NCBI GenBank assembly: GCA_002792755.1
Contig: PFOY01000005.1
Span: 1-9,183, forward strand
Direction: 5' to 3'
DNA from: Candidatus Nomurabacteria bacterium CG_4_10_14_0_2_um_filter_30_12
GTDB taxonomy: Bacteria; Patescibacteriota; Minisyncoccia; Phycocordibacterales; UBA9973
DNA length: 9,183 bases
In this document: one piece after another, positions 1 to 6,661 of the stretch
Numbering within the stretch: the first letter of the stretch is position 1
Layout: each line of letters starts with the position of its first letter
Position numbers and translations under genes: made by a program
The notes under the pieces: model-generated
Told to the model about the DNA's origin: nothing
Database searches by the model: none
Seen by the model: only the letters and a program-made list of their open reading frames with translations

Positions 1-215
1 ATCTCCACATGGTAGCCCTGTGTATTTTTTTGTTTTAAATATTTCAAAGCTTCTATTGGACCAGAAAGCTCCATTTGATTATTTGTTGCATGACTAGATG
101 AACCACCAAGCTCAACTATATTTTTACCAAAAATTAAAATAGCAGCCCATCCAGCTTTACCAGGGTTTCCTCTCGCCGCACCATCTGTATAAATTATTAT
201 TTTACTTTTTTTCAT
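1..215 (-). CDS. rnhA: Ribonuclease HI, N-terminal part (cut by window edge)
   Basis: The 71 visible residues match the start of RNase HI, the cytoplasmic endonuclease that cuts the RNA strand of RNA-DNA hybrids (R-loops, primers). It begins MKKSKIIIYTDGAARGNPGK, the first beta strand with catalytic Asp11, followed by GWAAIL. Then comes ATNNQMELSGPIEALKYL with catalytic Glu49, equivalent to Asp10 and Glu48 of the E. coli enzyme. The next expected motif (TDS, third catalytic Asp) and the last Asp lie beyond base 1, so full activity cannot be confirmed. ATG at 213-215 is the natural start because only nine residues precede the TDG motif. It lies 9 bases after the recJ stop, in the same direction, so the two are probably co-transcribed; both act in nucleic-acid repair and processing. 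No Shine-Dalgarno is visible. Confidence 0.93.
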   Translation of the reverse strand, partial: MKKSKIIIYTDGAARGNPGKAGWAAILIFGKNIVELGGSSSHATNNQMELSGPIEALKYLKQKNTQGYHVE

Positions 216-223
216 TATTTATT

Positions 224-234
224 ATTATATTATA
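224..234 (-). promoter_or_regulatory. Overlapping TATAAT -10-like boxes before rnhA
   Basis: On the minus strand TATAAT occurs twice, at 234-229 and 229-224, overlapping the end of recJ; the nearer copy leaves 8 bases to the rnhA ATG. A start near the first codon would be possible, as for the HIT and tpiA genes. There is no extended TG element, however, and the boxes coincide with recJ's final Asp-Ile-Ile-stop codons, so chance in AT-rich DNA is a serious alternative. Confidence 0.22.
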
Positions 235-1877
235 TCTTCCACTCTTAATCTTAATTCTTCTCTACCTCTAAATCTAGACAAATCAAAAGTTGCCAAAAGA
301 CTTACTTTTTTACCTTCCAAGATTGGTGTTTCAAAAGATTCATTATTTGAGAAAAAAGAAATAGCTTTAACTTTATTTTTACCATTATCAGAAAAAGTAA
401 TTTCTAAATGTTCTCCTGAACCATTTTTACCAAATTTCTTTATATTTTCTATATTTACATTTTCAAATAAAAATATAGGTTTAGGATTAGCAAGACCAAA
501 AGGAGCCATTTTTTCTATCTCACGCCAATTTTTCATATTAACAATACTCAAATCAGATTTTATATCATATAATATTTCCTCATCTACTCTATCACGTTTC
601 ACTTTATGAAAAGAAAGAGATAAAGCTTCTTCTAAAAAATGAATCTTCTCTCCATCTACAGAAAAACCACCAGCAAATTCATGTCCACCAAATTCTATAA
701 AAAATTCTTTTGTTTCAGTCATCAATTCTACTAATGAAACTGACCCATCGCTTCGACAAGAACCTTTTATAAAATCATTTTCATCTTTACCCCAAACAAA
801 AACCGGTTTTTTATGTTCATCAGATATTTTTCCCGCTACCAGTCCTAATACACCTACTCGCCATTCTGGATTGCCTATAACAATTACCTCCTTTATTTCA
901 CGCTTTTCAAATTTTTTATTTACCTCACGCATAATACCAGCTACCATTGTTTTTCTATCATCGTTTATTTTTGACAAATGAGTAGCAAGTACACCAGCTT
1001 TCACCTCATCTTCTGTAGAAAGAAGTTCATAAGCTCTCATCGGATCATCCATACGTGAAGCAGCATTCAATCTAGGAGTAACCATAAAACCAATATCGTC
1101 CTCTGTCAGATATTTCTGCTCAATTTTCATTTTAGTAAGAAGTTTTTGCAAACCAGGACGAGGAGATTTTCTTATAACTTTCATTCCAAAATATGAAATA
1201 ACTCTATTTTCACCCAAAAGAGGAACAAGATCAGAAAGTGTAGCTAACCCTGCCATATCTAATAACCACTTTTCCCAACCATTATTTATTTTATAAAACT
1301 CACCATATTTTTTTATAAATCCCTGTACTAATTTAAATACAACCCCAGCTCCACACAACATCTTTTCAGGATAATCATCTACTTTGGGATTTAAAATCGC
1401 ATAAGCACGAGGAAGAATTTTATGAGGTAAATGATGGTCCGTAATTATCACATCTATTCCATTCATTTTCGCCTGCGCAACTTCAGATACTGCTGTTATG
1501 CCAAGATCTATGGTTATTAAAAGTTTTACTTTTTTTTCTATAAATTGTTTTATCGCAGATAAATTAAGTCCATATCCTTCAGAATTTCTACCAGGAATAT
1601 AAACCTCATAATTTTCATAACCTATTTTTTTAAATAAATCTTCTAATATTACTGCTCCGGGAATACCATCACAATCGTAATCAGCATATATTACAGTCTT
1701 TTCTTTATTTTCTATAATTTCAAAAAGTTTAACACAAACTTTTTCCATATCCTTCATCATAAATGGATCATATAAATCTCTCTCGTAATCTGGATTTAAA
1801 AAAATTTCAGCTTCTTTTTGATTCTTTATACCCCTTTTCTCTAAAATTGTCCTTAATAATTCAGAATATCGTTGCAT
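225..1877 (-). CDS. recJ: Single-stranded-DNA-specific 5'-3' exonuclease RecJ
   Basis: 550 residues, near the usual RecJ length (E. coli 577). RecJ degrades single-stranded DNA 5' to 3' in recombination and mismatch/base-excision repair. DHH domain: DYDCDG (66-71), TIDLG with Asp124, DHH (147-149) and SDLVPL with Asp216 supply the metal-binding residues. CGAG (175-178) and TPRLNAASRM (267-276) are conserved. DHHA1 domain: SCRS (373-376) and GGHEFAGGF (397-405). A C-terminal OB-fold follows, from about 455 (MAPFGLANPKP) to RGREELRLRVEDI. One deviation: the usual 'DNG' motif reads DLG, so the Asn after Asp124 is Leu. ATG at 1875-1877 is supported by an in-frame TAA four codons upstream. It has no Shine-Dalgarno. 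It is divergent from the HIT gene and followed closely by rnhA. The family assignment is firm. Confidence 0.96.
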   Translation of the reverse strand: MQRYSELLRTILEKRGIKNQKEAEIFLNPDYERDLYDPFMMKDMEKVCVKLFEIIENKEKTVIYADYDCDGIPGAVILEDLFKKIGYENYEVYIPGRNSEGYGLNLSAIKQFIEKKVKLLITIDLGITAVSEVAQAKMNGIDVIITDHHLPHKILPRAYAILNPKVDDYPEKMLCGAGVVFKLVQGFIKKYGEFYKINNGWEKWLLDMAGLATLSDLVPLLGENRVISYFGMKVIRKSPRPGLQKLLTKMKIEQKYLTEDDIGFMVTPRLNAASRMDDPMRAYELLSTEDEVKAGVLATHLSKINDDRKTMVAGIMREVNKKFEKREIKEVIVIGNPEWRVGVLGLVAGKISDEHKKPVFVWGKDENDFIKGSCRSDGSVSLVELMTETKEFFIEFGGHEFAGGFSVDGEKIHFLEEALSLSFHKVKRDRVDEEILYDIKSDLSIVNMKNWREIEKMAPFGLANPKPIFLFENVNIENIKKFGKNGSGEHLEITFSDNGKNKVKAISFFSNNESFETPILEGKKVSLLATFDLSRFRGREELRLRVEDII

Positions 1878-1968
1878 CCCATTAAAAAATTAATTAATAA
1901 TACTTTAGTTATTTAATTACTTTCCCATAATTTTCTAACAGGACAAGTAATGCAATTTTAACATAATT

Positions 1969-1977
1969 TGATATAAT
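1969..1977 (+). promoter_or_regulatory. Extended -10 promoter giving a leaderless HIT transcript
   Basis: TGATATAAT has the extended -10 form TG-N-TATAAT, with a perfect TATAAT at 1972-1977. Exactly six bases separate it from the ATG at 1984. With normal -10 to start spacing, transcription would begin at or next to the A of ATG, leaving no room for a ribosome-binding site. No good -35 box is seen, which is acceptable for an extended -10 promoter. The same word and spacing precede tpiA. Confidence 0.72.
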
Positions 1978-1983
1978 ATCCTT

Positions 1984-2376
1984 ATGCAAAATTGTATTTT
2001 TTGTAAAATTTCAAATGGAGATATACCTTCTGAAAAAATTTATGAGGATAAAAACTTCATATCTTTTTTAGACATACAACCAGTTTCTCATGGACATATT
2101 TTAATAATTCCTAAAAAACACACTATTTGGATGCAAGAAGTTGATGATGAAACAATATCTGAAATTTTTAAATTATCTAAAAAATTAATGCTAGGAATAA
2201 AAAAAGGGCTCAATTGTGACTATGTACAACTAAGTGTAAGTGGAACAGATATTCCACATTTTCATATTCATCTCATACCACGTTATTTCAATGATGGACT
2301 CTCAGAATGGCCAACAAAAACATACGAAGAAGGTCAATCAAGTGAAACAGCAAAAAAGATTACTCAAGTGCTTTAA
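1984..2376 (+). CDS. HIT-family (HINT-like) nucleotide hydrolase/transferase
   Basis: 130 residues, the normal size for a bacterial HIT/HINT protein, a cytoplasmic dimeric enzyme class that hydrolyses nucleoside phosphoramidates or dinucleotide phosphates. The active-site histidine triad is in PHFHIHLIPR (91-100): His92, His94 and His96, the last two being the usual catalytic pair. N-terminal CIFCKI (Cys4, Cys7) with His46 in PKKH suggests the zinc site found in many HINT proteins. SHGHILIIPKKH (35-46) is the conserved beta-strand segment. It is the only plus-strand gene here. It diverges from recJ across a 106-bp gap and overlaps the 3' end of pgk by 17 bp tail to tail. The start sits six bases after a TATAAT box, so translation is probably leaderless. 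Substrate cannot be told from sequence. Confidence 0.93.
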   Translation: MQNCIFCKISNGDIPSEKIYEDKNFISFLDIQPVSHGHILIIPKKHTIWMQEVDDETISEIFKLSKKLMLGIKKGLNCDYVQLSVSGTDIPHFHIHLIPRYFNDGLSEWPTKTYEEGQSSETAKKITQVL

Positions 2377-3496
2377 TTCCTGGCAATGTACCATTTACAA
2401 GAAAATCCAACATTGCTCCACCCCCGCTAGAAACAAAAGTAAATTTATTTATCAAACCTAGTTTAGAAATCACTTCAAAAGTATCCCCTCCTCCTATTAT
2501 AGAAATATTTTTCGTTTTGGTGACAGCACAAGCTATCTTTTCTGTAGCCAAATCAAACCCTCCACTTGATTCTCCAAGTGGGCCATTCCATAAGACCATT
2601 TTTGCTTTTTTAATTTTATTTTCTAATTCTTTTATAGTTTCTGGACCCATATCAACAATATTTTCTTTTTTTGAAACTCTATCAAAAGATACATCATAAT
2701 TTTTTTTGTCTTTTAAGACCAAAAAATCTATTGGTAAAATTATTTTAGAATTTTTAACAATCAATGGTAAACCATAATTTTTATTTTCAACTAATGAAAC
2801 ACCAACTTCGTATCCTTTTTCCTTAAAAACTTGAATAGCAAGAGCACCTCCAATAAAAATATTATCAACATTTTTTAAAAAACGTTTAATAATAGGAAGC
2901 TTTGTGTCAAATTTTGCACCACCTAAAATTAACAAAAATGGATGTCTAACTTTCTCCAACACAAATGATAAATATTTTATTTCTTTTAAAAATTGAAATC
3001 CTGCATAACTTGGTAAATATTTTGGAACACCAACAATAGAAGCATGTTCTCTATGTGCATCTGGAAAAGCATCCATAACATAAATATCTCCAAGTTTGGC
3101 TAATCCCTTTGCAAAAATTACATCATTTTTTTCTTCCCCGGGTTCAAAACGTAAATTCTCAAGTAAAAGGATCTCACCTTTTTTTAAAGATCTCGCTATT
3201 TTTTCTGTTTTTACACCAACACAATGATCTGCAAATTTAACTTTCTGTTTAAGTAATTTTTCTAAAACCTTAACCAGTGGTTTTTGAGTAAACGCCATAT
3301 CTATTTTTCCTTTTGGCCTACCTTGATGTGACAATATGACAAGTGGACCTTTTTTTGCAAGATATTTTATCGTTGGTAGTAAAACTTCTATTCTTTTTAT
3401 ATCAAGAACCTTTCCATCTTTTATGGGAACATCAAAACCAGCTCGTAAAAGTATCACCTTATTTTTAGAATTTTTTATTTGTTTAATACTTCGCAT
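2360..3496 (-). CDS. pgk: Phosphoglycerate kinase
   Basis: 378 residues, slightly shorter than typical bacterial PGK (about 390-400) but complete. It catalyses ATP formation from 1,3-bisphosphoglycerate in glycolysis in the cytoplasm. Visible motifs: SHQGRPKG (56-63), LLENLRFEPGEEKND (111-125, Arg116), DAFPDAHREHAS (142-153, Arg149), LGGAKFDTK (191-199), WNGPLG (303-308), IGGGDT (334-339) and SSGGGAMLDFL (356-366) near the C-terminus. Odd point: the family's N-terminal substrate motif R-V-D-F-N-V-P reads R-A-G-F-D-V-P (18-24), so two positions that contact 3-phosphoglycerate in characterised enzymes are changed (Asp to Gly20, Asn to Asp22). ATG at 3494-3496 overlaps the last 22 bp of tpiA, suggesting translational coupling. 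No Shine-Dalgarno is seen. No terminator is visible before the convergent HIT gene. Confidence 0.96.
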   Translation of the reverse strand: MRSIKQIKNSKNKVILLRAGFDVPIKDGKVLDIKRIEVLLPTIKYLAKKGPLVILSHQGRPKGKIDMAFTQKPLVKVLEKLLKQKVKFADHCVGVKTEKIARSLKKGEILLLENLRFEPGEEKNDVIFAKGLAKLGDIYVMDAFPDAHREHASIVGVPKYLPSYAGFQFLKEIKYLSFVLEKVRHPFLLILGGAKFDTKLPIIKRFLKNVDNIFIGGALAIQVFKEKGYEVGVSLVENKNYGLPLIVKNSKIILPIDFLVLKDKKNYDVSFDRVSKKENIVDMGPETIKELENKIKKAKMVLWNGPLGESSGGFDLATEKIACAVTKTKNISIIGGGDTFEVISKLGLINKFTFVSSGGGAMLDFLVNGTLPGIKALE

Positions 3497-4254
3497 ATTT
3501 TTATGATTTTAGAAAACTTTTTTGAATCCAAACTTGCCCTTCCAGGAAGAAAACCATCAGCATGACCATCTTTAATAAAACCTTCAGCATTTTTTTCATC
3601 AACCGATCCCCCATAAATAATTCTAATATTTTCAACATTATCAATACCAAATTTATCACTAAGAATTTTCCTAATAAAAATACTCATTTCTCTAAATTCT
3701 TCTACTGTAGCAGGTAAAGTACCCTTTCCTATAGCCCAAACTGGCTCATAAGCAATAATAATCTTTGAAATATTATTTCTTGAAATCTTATCTAAAGATT
3801 CTTCTATTTGCATCTTCACAAAATTTAAATATTCATGCTTTTCATCTCGCACATTTTCCCCAATACAAATAATAGGAATGAGTCCAGAAGAAAGTGCAGA
3901 TTTTATCTTTTTATTTATATCTATGTTATTCTCACCCATTGCACGTCTTTCTGAATGACCTAAAATAACATATTTAACACCAATATTATAAAGCATCTCT
4001 GCAGAAACTTCTCCAGTGTAAGCACCTATGTTTTCCCAAAAAGAATCTTGTGCTCCTAAATTAAGTTTTAGCTTATAGTTTTTAGCTTTTAATAAACGAC
4101 GCAATGATTCAAGATAAATAAATGGAGGACAAATTATAATCTCTGTTTTTTTAATTAAAGAAAAAGATTCTGATATCTCAATCAATAATTTCTCCGCTTC
4201 TTTTAAGGAAAGTGGATTCATCTTCCAGTTGCCTATAACAATTTTCTTTTGCAT
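3475..4254 (-). CDS. tpiA: Triosephosphate isomerase
   Basis: 259 residues, the normal length for this (beta/alpha)8-barrel enzyme, which interconverts dihydroxyacetone phosphate and glyceraldehyde 3-phosphate in glycolysis. Catalytic residues are in place: Asn9 and Lys11 in GNWKMNP, His100 in ILGHSERR, and Glu170 in AYEPVWAIGKG. The phosphate-binding IYGGSV is at 213-218 and DGFLPGRASL at 233-242. Variations: loop 6 reads AIGKGTLPAT rather than the common AIGTGKTAT, and the usual LVGGASL reads LPGRASL. The start ATG at 4252-4254 immediately precedes the conserved IVIGNWKMN strand and lies six bases after a TATAAT box, so the message is probably leaderless. Its end overlaps pgk by 22 bp. The two enzymes catalyse nearby glycolytic steps and very likely form one operon, separate from the pilus genes upstream. 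Confidence 0.97.
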   Translation of the reverse strand: MQKKIVIGNWKMNPLSLKEAEKLLIEISESFSLIKKTEIIICPPFIYLESLRRLLKAKNYKLKLNLGAQDSFWENIGAYTGEVSAEMLYNIGVKYVILGHSERRAMGENNIDINKKIKSALSSGLIPIICIGENVRDEKHEYLNFVKMQIEESLDKISRNNISKIIIAYEPVWAIGKGTLPATVEEFREMSIFIRKILSDKFGIDNVENIRIIYGGSVDEKNAEGFIKDGHADGFLPGRASLDSKKFSKIIKICEVLNK

Positions 4255-4272
4255 ATGATAATTATATCATAT
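4253..4272. repeat. Perfect inverted repeat over the tpiA promoter and start codon
   Basis: ATATGATA (4253-4260) and TATCATAT (4265-4272) form an 8-bp perfect inverted repeat around a 4-base centre. It covers both the -10 box and the first two bases of the tpiA start codon (minus strand). It could be an operator, a weak RNA hairpin, or a by-product of AT-rich promoter sequence. Confidence 0.55.
4261..4269 (-). promoter_or_regulatory. Extended -10 promoter giving a leaderless tpiA-pgk transcript
   Basis: On the minus strand TGATATAAT reads from 4269 to 4261, followed by six bases (TATCAT) and the tpiA ATG at 4254. Word and spacing are identical to the HIT gene promoter. It fits in the 21-bp gap after the pilus operon's last stop codon and would let glycolytic genes be expressed independently. 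The -35 region would lie within the end of the pilin gene and is not convincing. Confidence 0.72.
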
Positions 4273-4275
4273 ATT

Positions 4276-6108
4276 TTATTTCTCTCCCCAACTCTCTACA
4301 GCCCAAGATCCAGATGGTCCACTTGAAAAATTATTATTAGTAAGCCCAGATTCATATGTAAGAGACGATCCACCTTCAATTTCTATCTTATATCCAACCG
4401 CTTCCTTTAAACTTGCTCCTCCTTCTATCTCAATAGTACCATTTGGTGCATAAATAATAACAGCTCCAGCTCCACCTTCTATTGTGGCAGCATTAGAAAG
4501 AAAACTCGTCGTTAACATCATAATATAACTCCCTTCTACCCCTGAACCTGTAGCGTTTGCTCCACCAGTTATTGAAATAGTACCATCAGAAACAATCACA
4601 CCATCATTTGTACCATAACTTGGTGACAATTTTATTTGTCCACCACCAGAAAGACTAATACTGCCAGTTACCAATAATGTACCTGTCACTGTAAGTATTC
4701 CTCCTCCACCAACAGTCAAATTACCAACAATTTTTTTAGGACCCAAACTTGCTCCAGCCCAACCAACAGAATAATTGCCATTATAAACACCACCAGCTTC
4801 TGCTTCTGTTTTCCATTGTGCTACATTTGCATCTGAAACAGGAAAAGCTACATAAGACGGATCTGGTTGTTGCGTACAAGGCTTATTATTACCAGTTCCT
4901 GTTTGACAATATATATTACCAGTTGAATTTGTATAATTAACTGTATTAGCTTGTGCAGAACCAGAAATAGTACCAATATGAAGTTGATTCCATTGACTAC
5001 CTGAAGTGCTAGCAATCAATCCATTAACACCACCGAGATAGATACTAAAATAGTAATCAAGTCCTGAAGGTGTCGTATTATTCCACGTCCCACCCATTTT
5101 ACCAATCCTACCAAAACCATCAGCATATCCACCATTTGATGCACCAATAGTATAATATTTAGTGCTTGAAGTACTAGCATCAATAACTAACCAATATGTA
5201 ATATCAACATTAAGTAAAGGATTAGAAGAAAAAGTAATATCAATCCATCCATATGACGTTGTTACTGTTGATGCTGAAAGTGTACCACTCGCATATACTG
5301 TAGTTCCAGGTTTTCCACCTGAATCATTAACAATTTTTACAGTCGTATTACTTGGAGTACTTGTCTTTTTTATATAAAATTGAACTTTATTTAATGGACT
5401 TAAAACTGATACTTTAAAACCCTGAGCAATATCTTGTGTACTATTTGTATTACCAAACGCGACATTATATGCTGGTATACCAATACCATTTGTTTGATCC
5501 GCAGTAAGTGCAGGGCTATTAGCAGAAATTGCAGTACCTGTAATATAACTTGAACTATCACCAGTAATCGGTCCATTAGCATAAACATTACCATTTATAC
5601 TAGAACCACCTGTCAGACTTAGACCACCCTGACCTACCTGTACACCATAATTAAATGAGACACCAGTACTTGCAGAAAGTGTAATGCCTAATTGTCTTTG
5701 ATAAGTAGAAACATCTCCAAGAGACATGATCTGTTTATCACCATTTTCAAGCGTAGTTATCGTGGTCGTAGTAAAATTAGAATCTAGGGTAATAGTCTCA
5801 CTTGTACCTATCGTTTTATTTGTTATTAATCTATAAAAAGCATCTTCACTTCCTGATTCAGCTAAAAAAAATGATTTCTTAGAATTTAAATTTATGTTTG
5901 CATTTTTGAATTCACGAATCGAAGGTGAAACAAGACCAGAGATTATAGCTAAAGAAATAAAAAGGAAAAAAATAACAGATATCAACATTGCCGCTCCTGA
6001 TTGTTTATTTATCCCGTTAGAAGTCTTTAAAATTATTTTCATATTATTTTTCCACATTAGGAAACTTCTAACGGGATTTATTTTCTTTTTTATTTCTTTT
6101 TGTTTCAT
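4276..6108 (-). CDS. PilX-like minor pilin with large beta-rich exported body
   Basis: 610 residues, far larger than ordinary minor pilins. After a basic leader, QSG|AAMLISVIFFLFISLAIISG (36-58) looks like a prepilin peptidase site (after Gly38) and hydrophobic N-helix. Position +5 is Ile rather than Glu, as is usual for PilX-type proteins. Residues 70-100 (NLNSKKSFFLAESGSEDAFYRL) resemble the PilX stalk. Residues 228-358 form a beta-sandwich-like segment (AQGFKVSVLSPLNKVQFYIKK, YGWIDITF, ITYWLVID, YYFSIYLGG) reminiscent of 'choice-of-anchor' type domains. Residues 460-580 are Gly-rich short repeats (GNLTVGGGGILTV, GTLLVTGSISLSGGG, GTIEIEGGASL), suggesting a beta-solenoid. The only two Cys of the exported body, Cys401 and Cys411, could form a disulfide. 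It is the last gene of the pilus operon; a tip or adhesin role is inferred. The leader contains an in-frame palindromic insertion. Confidence 0.8.
   Translation of the reverse strand: MKQKEIKKKINPVRSFLMWKNNMKIILKTSNGINKQSGAAMLISVIFFLFISLAIISGLVSPSIREFKNANINLNSKKSFFLAESGSEDAFYRLITNKTIGTSETITLDSNFTTTTITTLENGDKQIMSLGDVSTYQRQLGITLSASTGVSFNYGVQVGQGGLSLTGGSSINGNVYANGPITGDSSSYITGTAISANSPALTADQTNGIGIPAYNVAFGNTNSTQDIAQGFKVSVLSPLNKVQFYIKKTSTPSNTTVKIVNDSGGKPGTTVYASGTLSASTVTTSYGWIDITFSSNPLLNVDITYWLVIDASTSSTKYYTIGASNGGYADGFGRIGKMGGTWNNTTPSGLDYYFSIYLGGVNGLIASTSGSQWNQLHIGTISGSAQANTVNYTNSTGNIYCQTGTGNNKPCTQQPDPSYVAFPVSDANVAQWKTEAEAGGVYNGNYSVGWAGASLGPKKIVGNLTVGGGGILTVTGTLLVTGSISLSGGGQIKLSPSYGTNDGVIVSDGTISITGGANATGSGVEGSYIMMLTTSFLSNAATIEGGAGAVIIYAPNGTIEIEGGASLKEAVGYKIEIEGGSSLTYESGLTNNNFSSGPSGSWAVESWGEK
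6007..6081. mobile_element. In-frame palindromic element in the PilX-like leader (element 2)
   Basis: A perfect 14-bp inverted repeat, ATCCCGTTAGAAGT (6011-6024) and ACTTCTAACGGGAT (6064-6077), encloses 39 bases. Direct repeats ATTTAT (6007-6012 and 6076-6081) flank it with a 69-bp period, exactly 23 codons. In the minus-strand protein this shows as 'IN' at residues 10-11 and again at 33-34. Taking out one period gives MKQKEIKKKINKQSG before the cleavage site, a normal 15-residue basic prepilin leader. Inside lies a second small hairpin, TTTCC (6049-6053) with GGAAA (6060-6064). The segment carries two in-frame ATG codons (residues 18 and 23). That it is a mobile insertion is inferred from the repeat structure; no second copy is in this window. 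Confidence 0.65.
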
Positions 6109-6111
6109 TCG

Positions 6112-6124
6112 TAATTCGTAATTG
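6112..6124. repeat. 13-bp intergenic repeat TAATTCGTAATTG, copy 1
   Basis: TAATTCGTAATTG lies in the 33-bp gap before the PilX-like gene, ending 4 bases before its start codon; a partial extra copy (ATTCGTA) directly adjoins it. The identical 13-mer occurs at 7222-7234 before the PilV-like gene. Confidence 0.6.
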
Positions 6125-6141
6125 TTAATTAATAATTAGTT

Positions 6142-6651
6142 TTAATAATCACCGCGAAGCACCACAGTATCATAAAATGTCTCATTACGATTTTGTAAAT
6201 CATAATTAGACTTAACCGTCAAAAATATTTTTACAGCAGTACCTTTTAATGTATTTATTTGTGTAAAATTAATATCAGTAATTGTTACATTTGATGTATT
6301 TAAATTTCCTGTAAATACATCATTCTCTAATAACCTAATATCTGCTCCAGAAAGTAAAAATTCTACAGTTTTATTTACACCGTCACTGTCTTTTGTATTT
6401 ATTTTTAAACTATTCGCAGTTATTAAATTTATACCATAAGCTTGTCTTACTTCGCGAGAAATTCGCTCCATTACATTTCCACCCTGCATCAATTCAGATT
6501 GAATCATTGTTTCTTTAAAAGCTTTTGTCATTGTTATCAAAGAGTCAATCACTGCAATAGAAAGAATTGCAAAAAGAAGAATATAAAAAACAGTCTCTAA
6601 GAGAACATATCCTCCTTTCCAATTTTTAATTTTTAATTTTACAATTTTCAT
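6142..6651 (-). CDS. PilW/GspJ-like minor pseudopilin
   Basis: 169 residues with a type IV prepilin N-terminus. The basic 14-residue leader MKIVKLKIKNWKGG precedes YVLLETVFYILLFAILSIAV; cleavage after Gly14 puts Glu19 at the conserved +5 position. The rest has a helix (about 25-70, including ERISREVRQAY) followed by beta-rich sequence and a C-terminal TVVLRGDY. This pattern is typical of PilW/GspJ-type pseudopilins, which help start pilus or secretion fibre assembly at the inner membrane. It starts 10 bases after the PilV-like gene and is followed after 33 bases by the PilX-like gene, in the common V-W-X minor pilin order. Unlike those two genes, its leader has no insertion. The body is too divergent for a firm subfamily name. 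Confidence 0.78.
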   Translation of the reverse strand: MKIVKLKIKNWKGGYVLLETVFYILLFAILSIAVIDSLITMTKAFKETMIQSELMQGGNVMERISREVRQAYGINLITANSLKINTKDSDGVNKTVEFLLSGADIRLLENDVFTGNLNTSNVTITDINFTQINTLKGTAVKIFLTVKSNYDLQNRNETFYDTVVLRGDY

Positions 6652-6661
6652 TTGATTTTTA

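Noticed and set aside
1878..1983. A recJ promoter in the recJ-HIT gap
   Set aside because: Only a weak TATTAT-like box about 19 bases before the ATG was seen on the minus strand, without a TG extension or -35 match, so it was not called.
2240..2461. Plus-strand 73-codon open frame overlapping the HIT gene
   Set aside because: It is a frame-shifted reading of the HIT gene running into pgk antisense, with no recognisable protein character.
2517..2699. Plus-strand 60-codon open frame antisense to pgk
   Set aside because: It is a shadow of the conserved WNGPLG and DMGPET region of pgk.
4749..5594. Short open frames on both strands within the PilX-like gene (4749-4940, 5162-5377, 5400-5594)
   Set aside because: They are by-products of a low-complexity Gly/Ser/Thr-rich coding sequence; the products show no domain and no start signal.
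6011..6077. 14-bp inverted repeat as a terminator or riboswitch before the PilX-like gene
   Set aside because: It is translated in frame between a good start and the prepilin motif, has no following U-run, and is bounded by direct repeats. An inserted element fits better.
5894..6121. Plus-strand 75-codon open frame across the PilX-like leader and element 2
   Set aside because: Its hydrophobic look comes from the complement of the pilin's hydrophobic and Lys-rich codons. The minus-strand reading has the prepilin motif.
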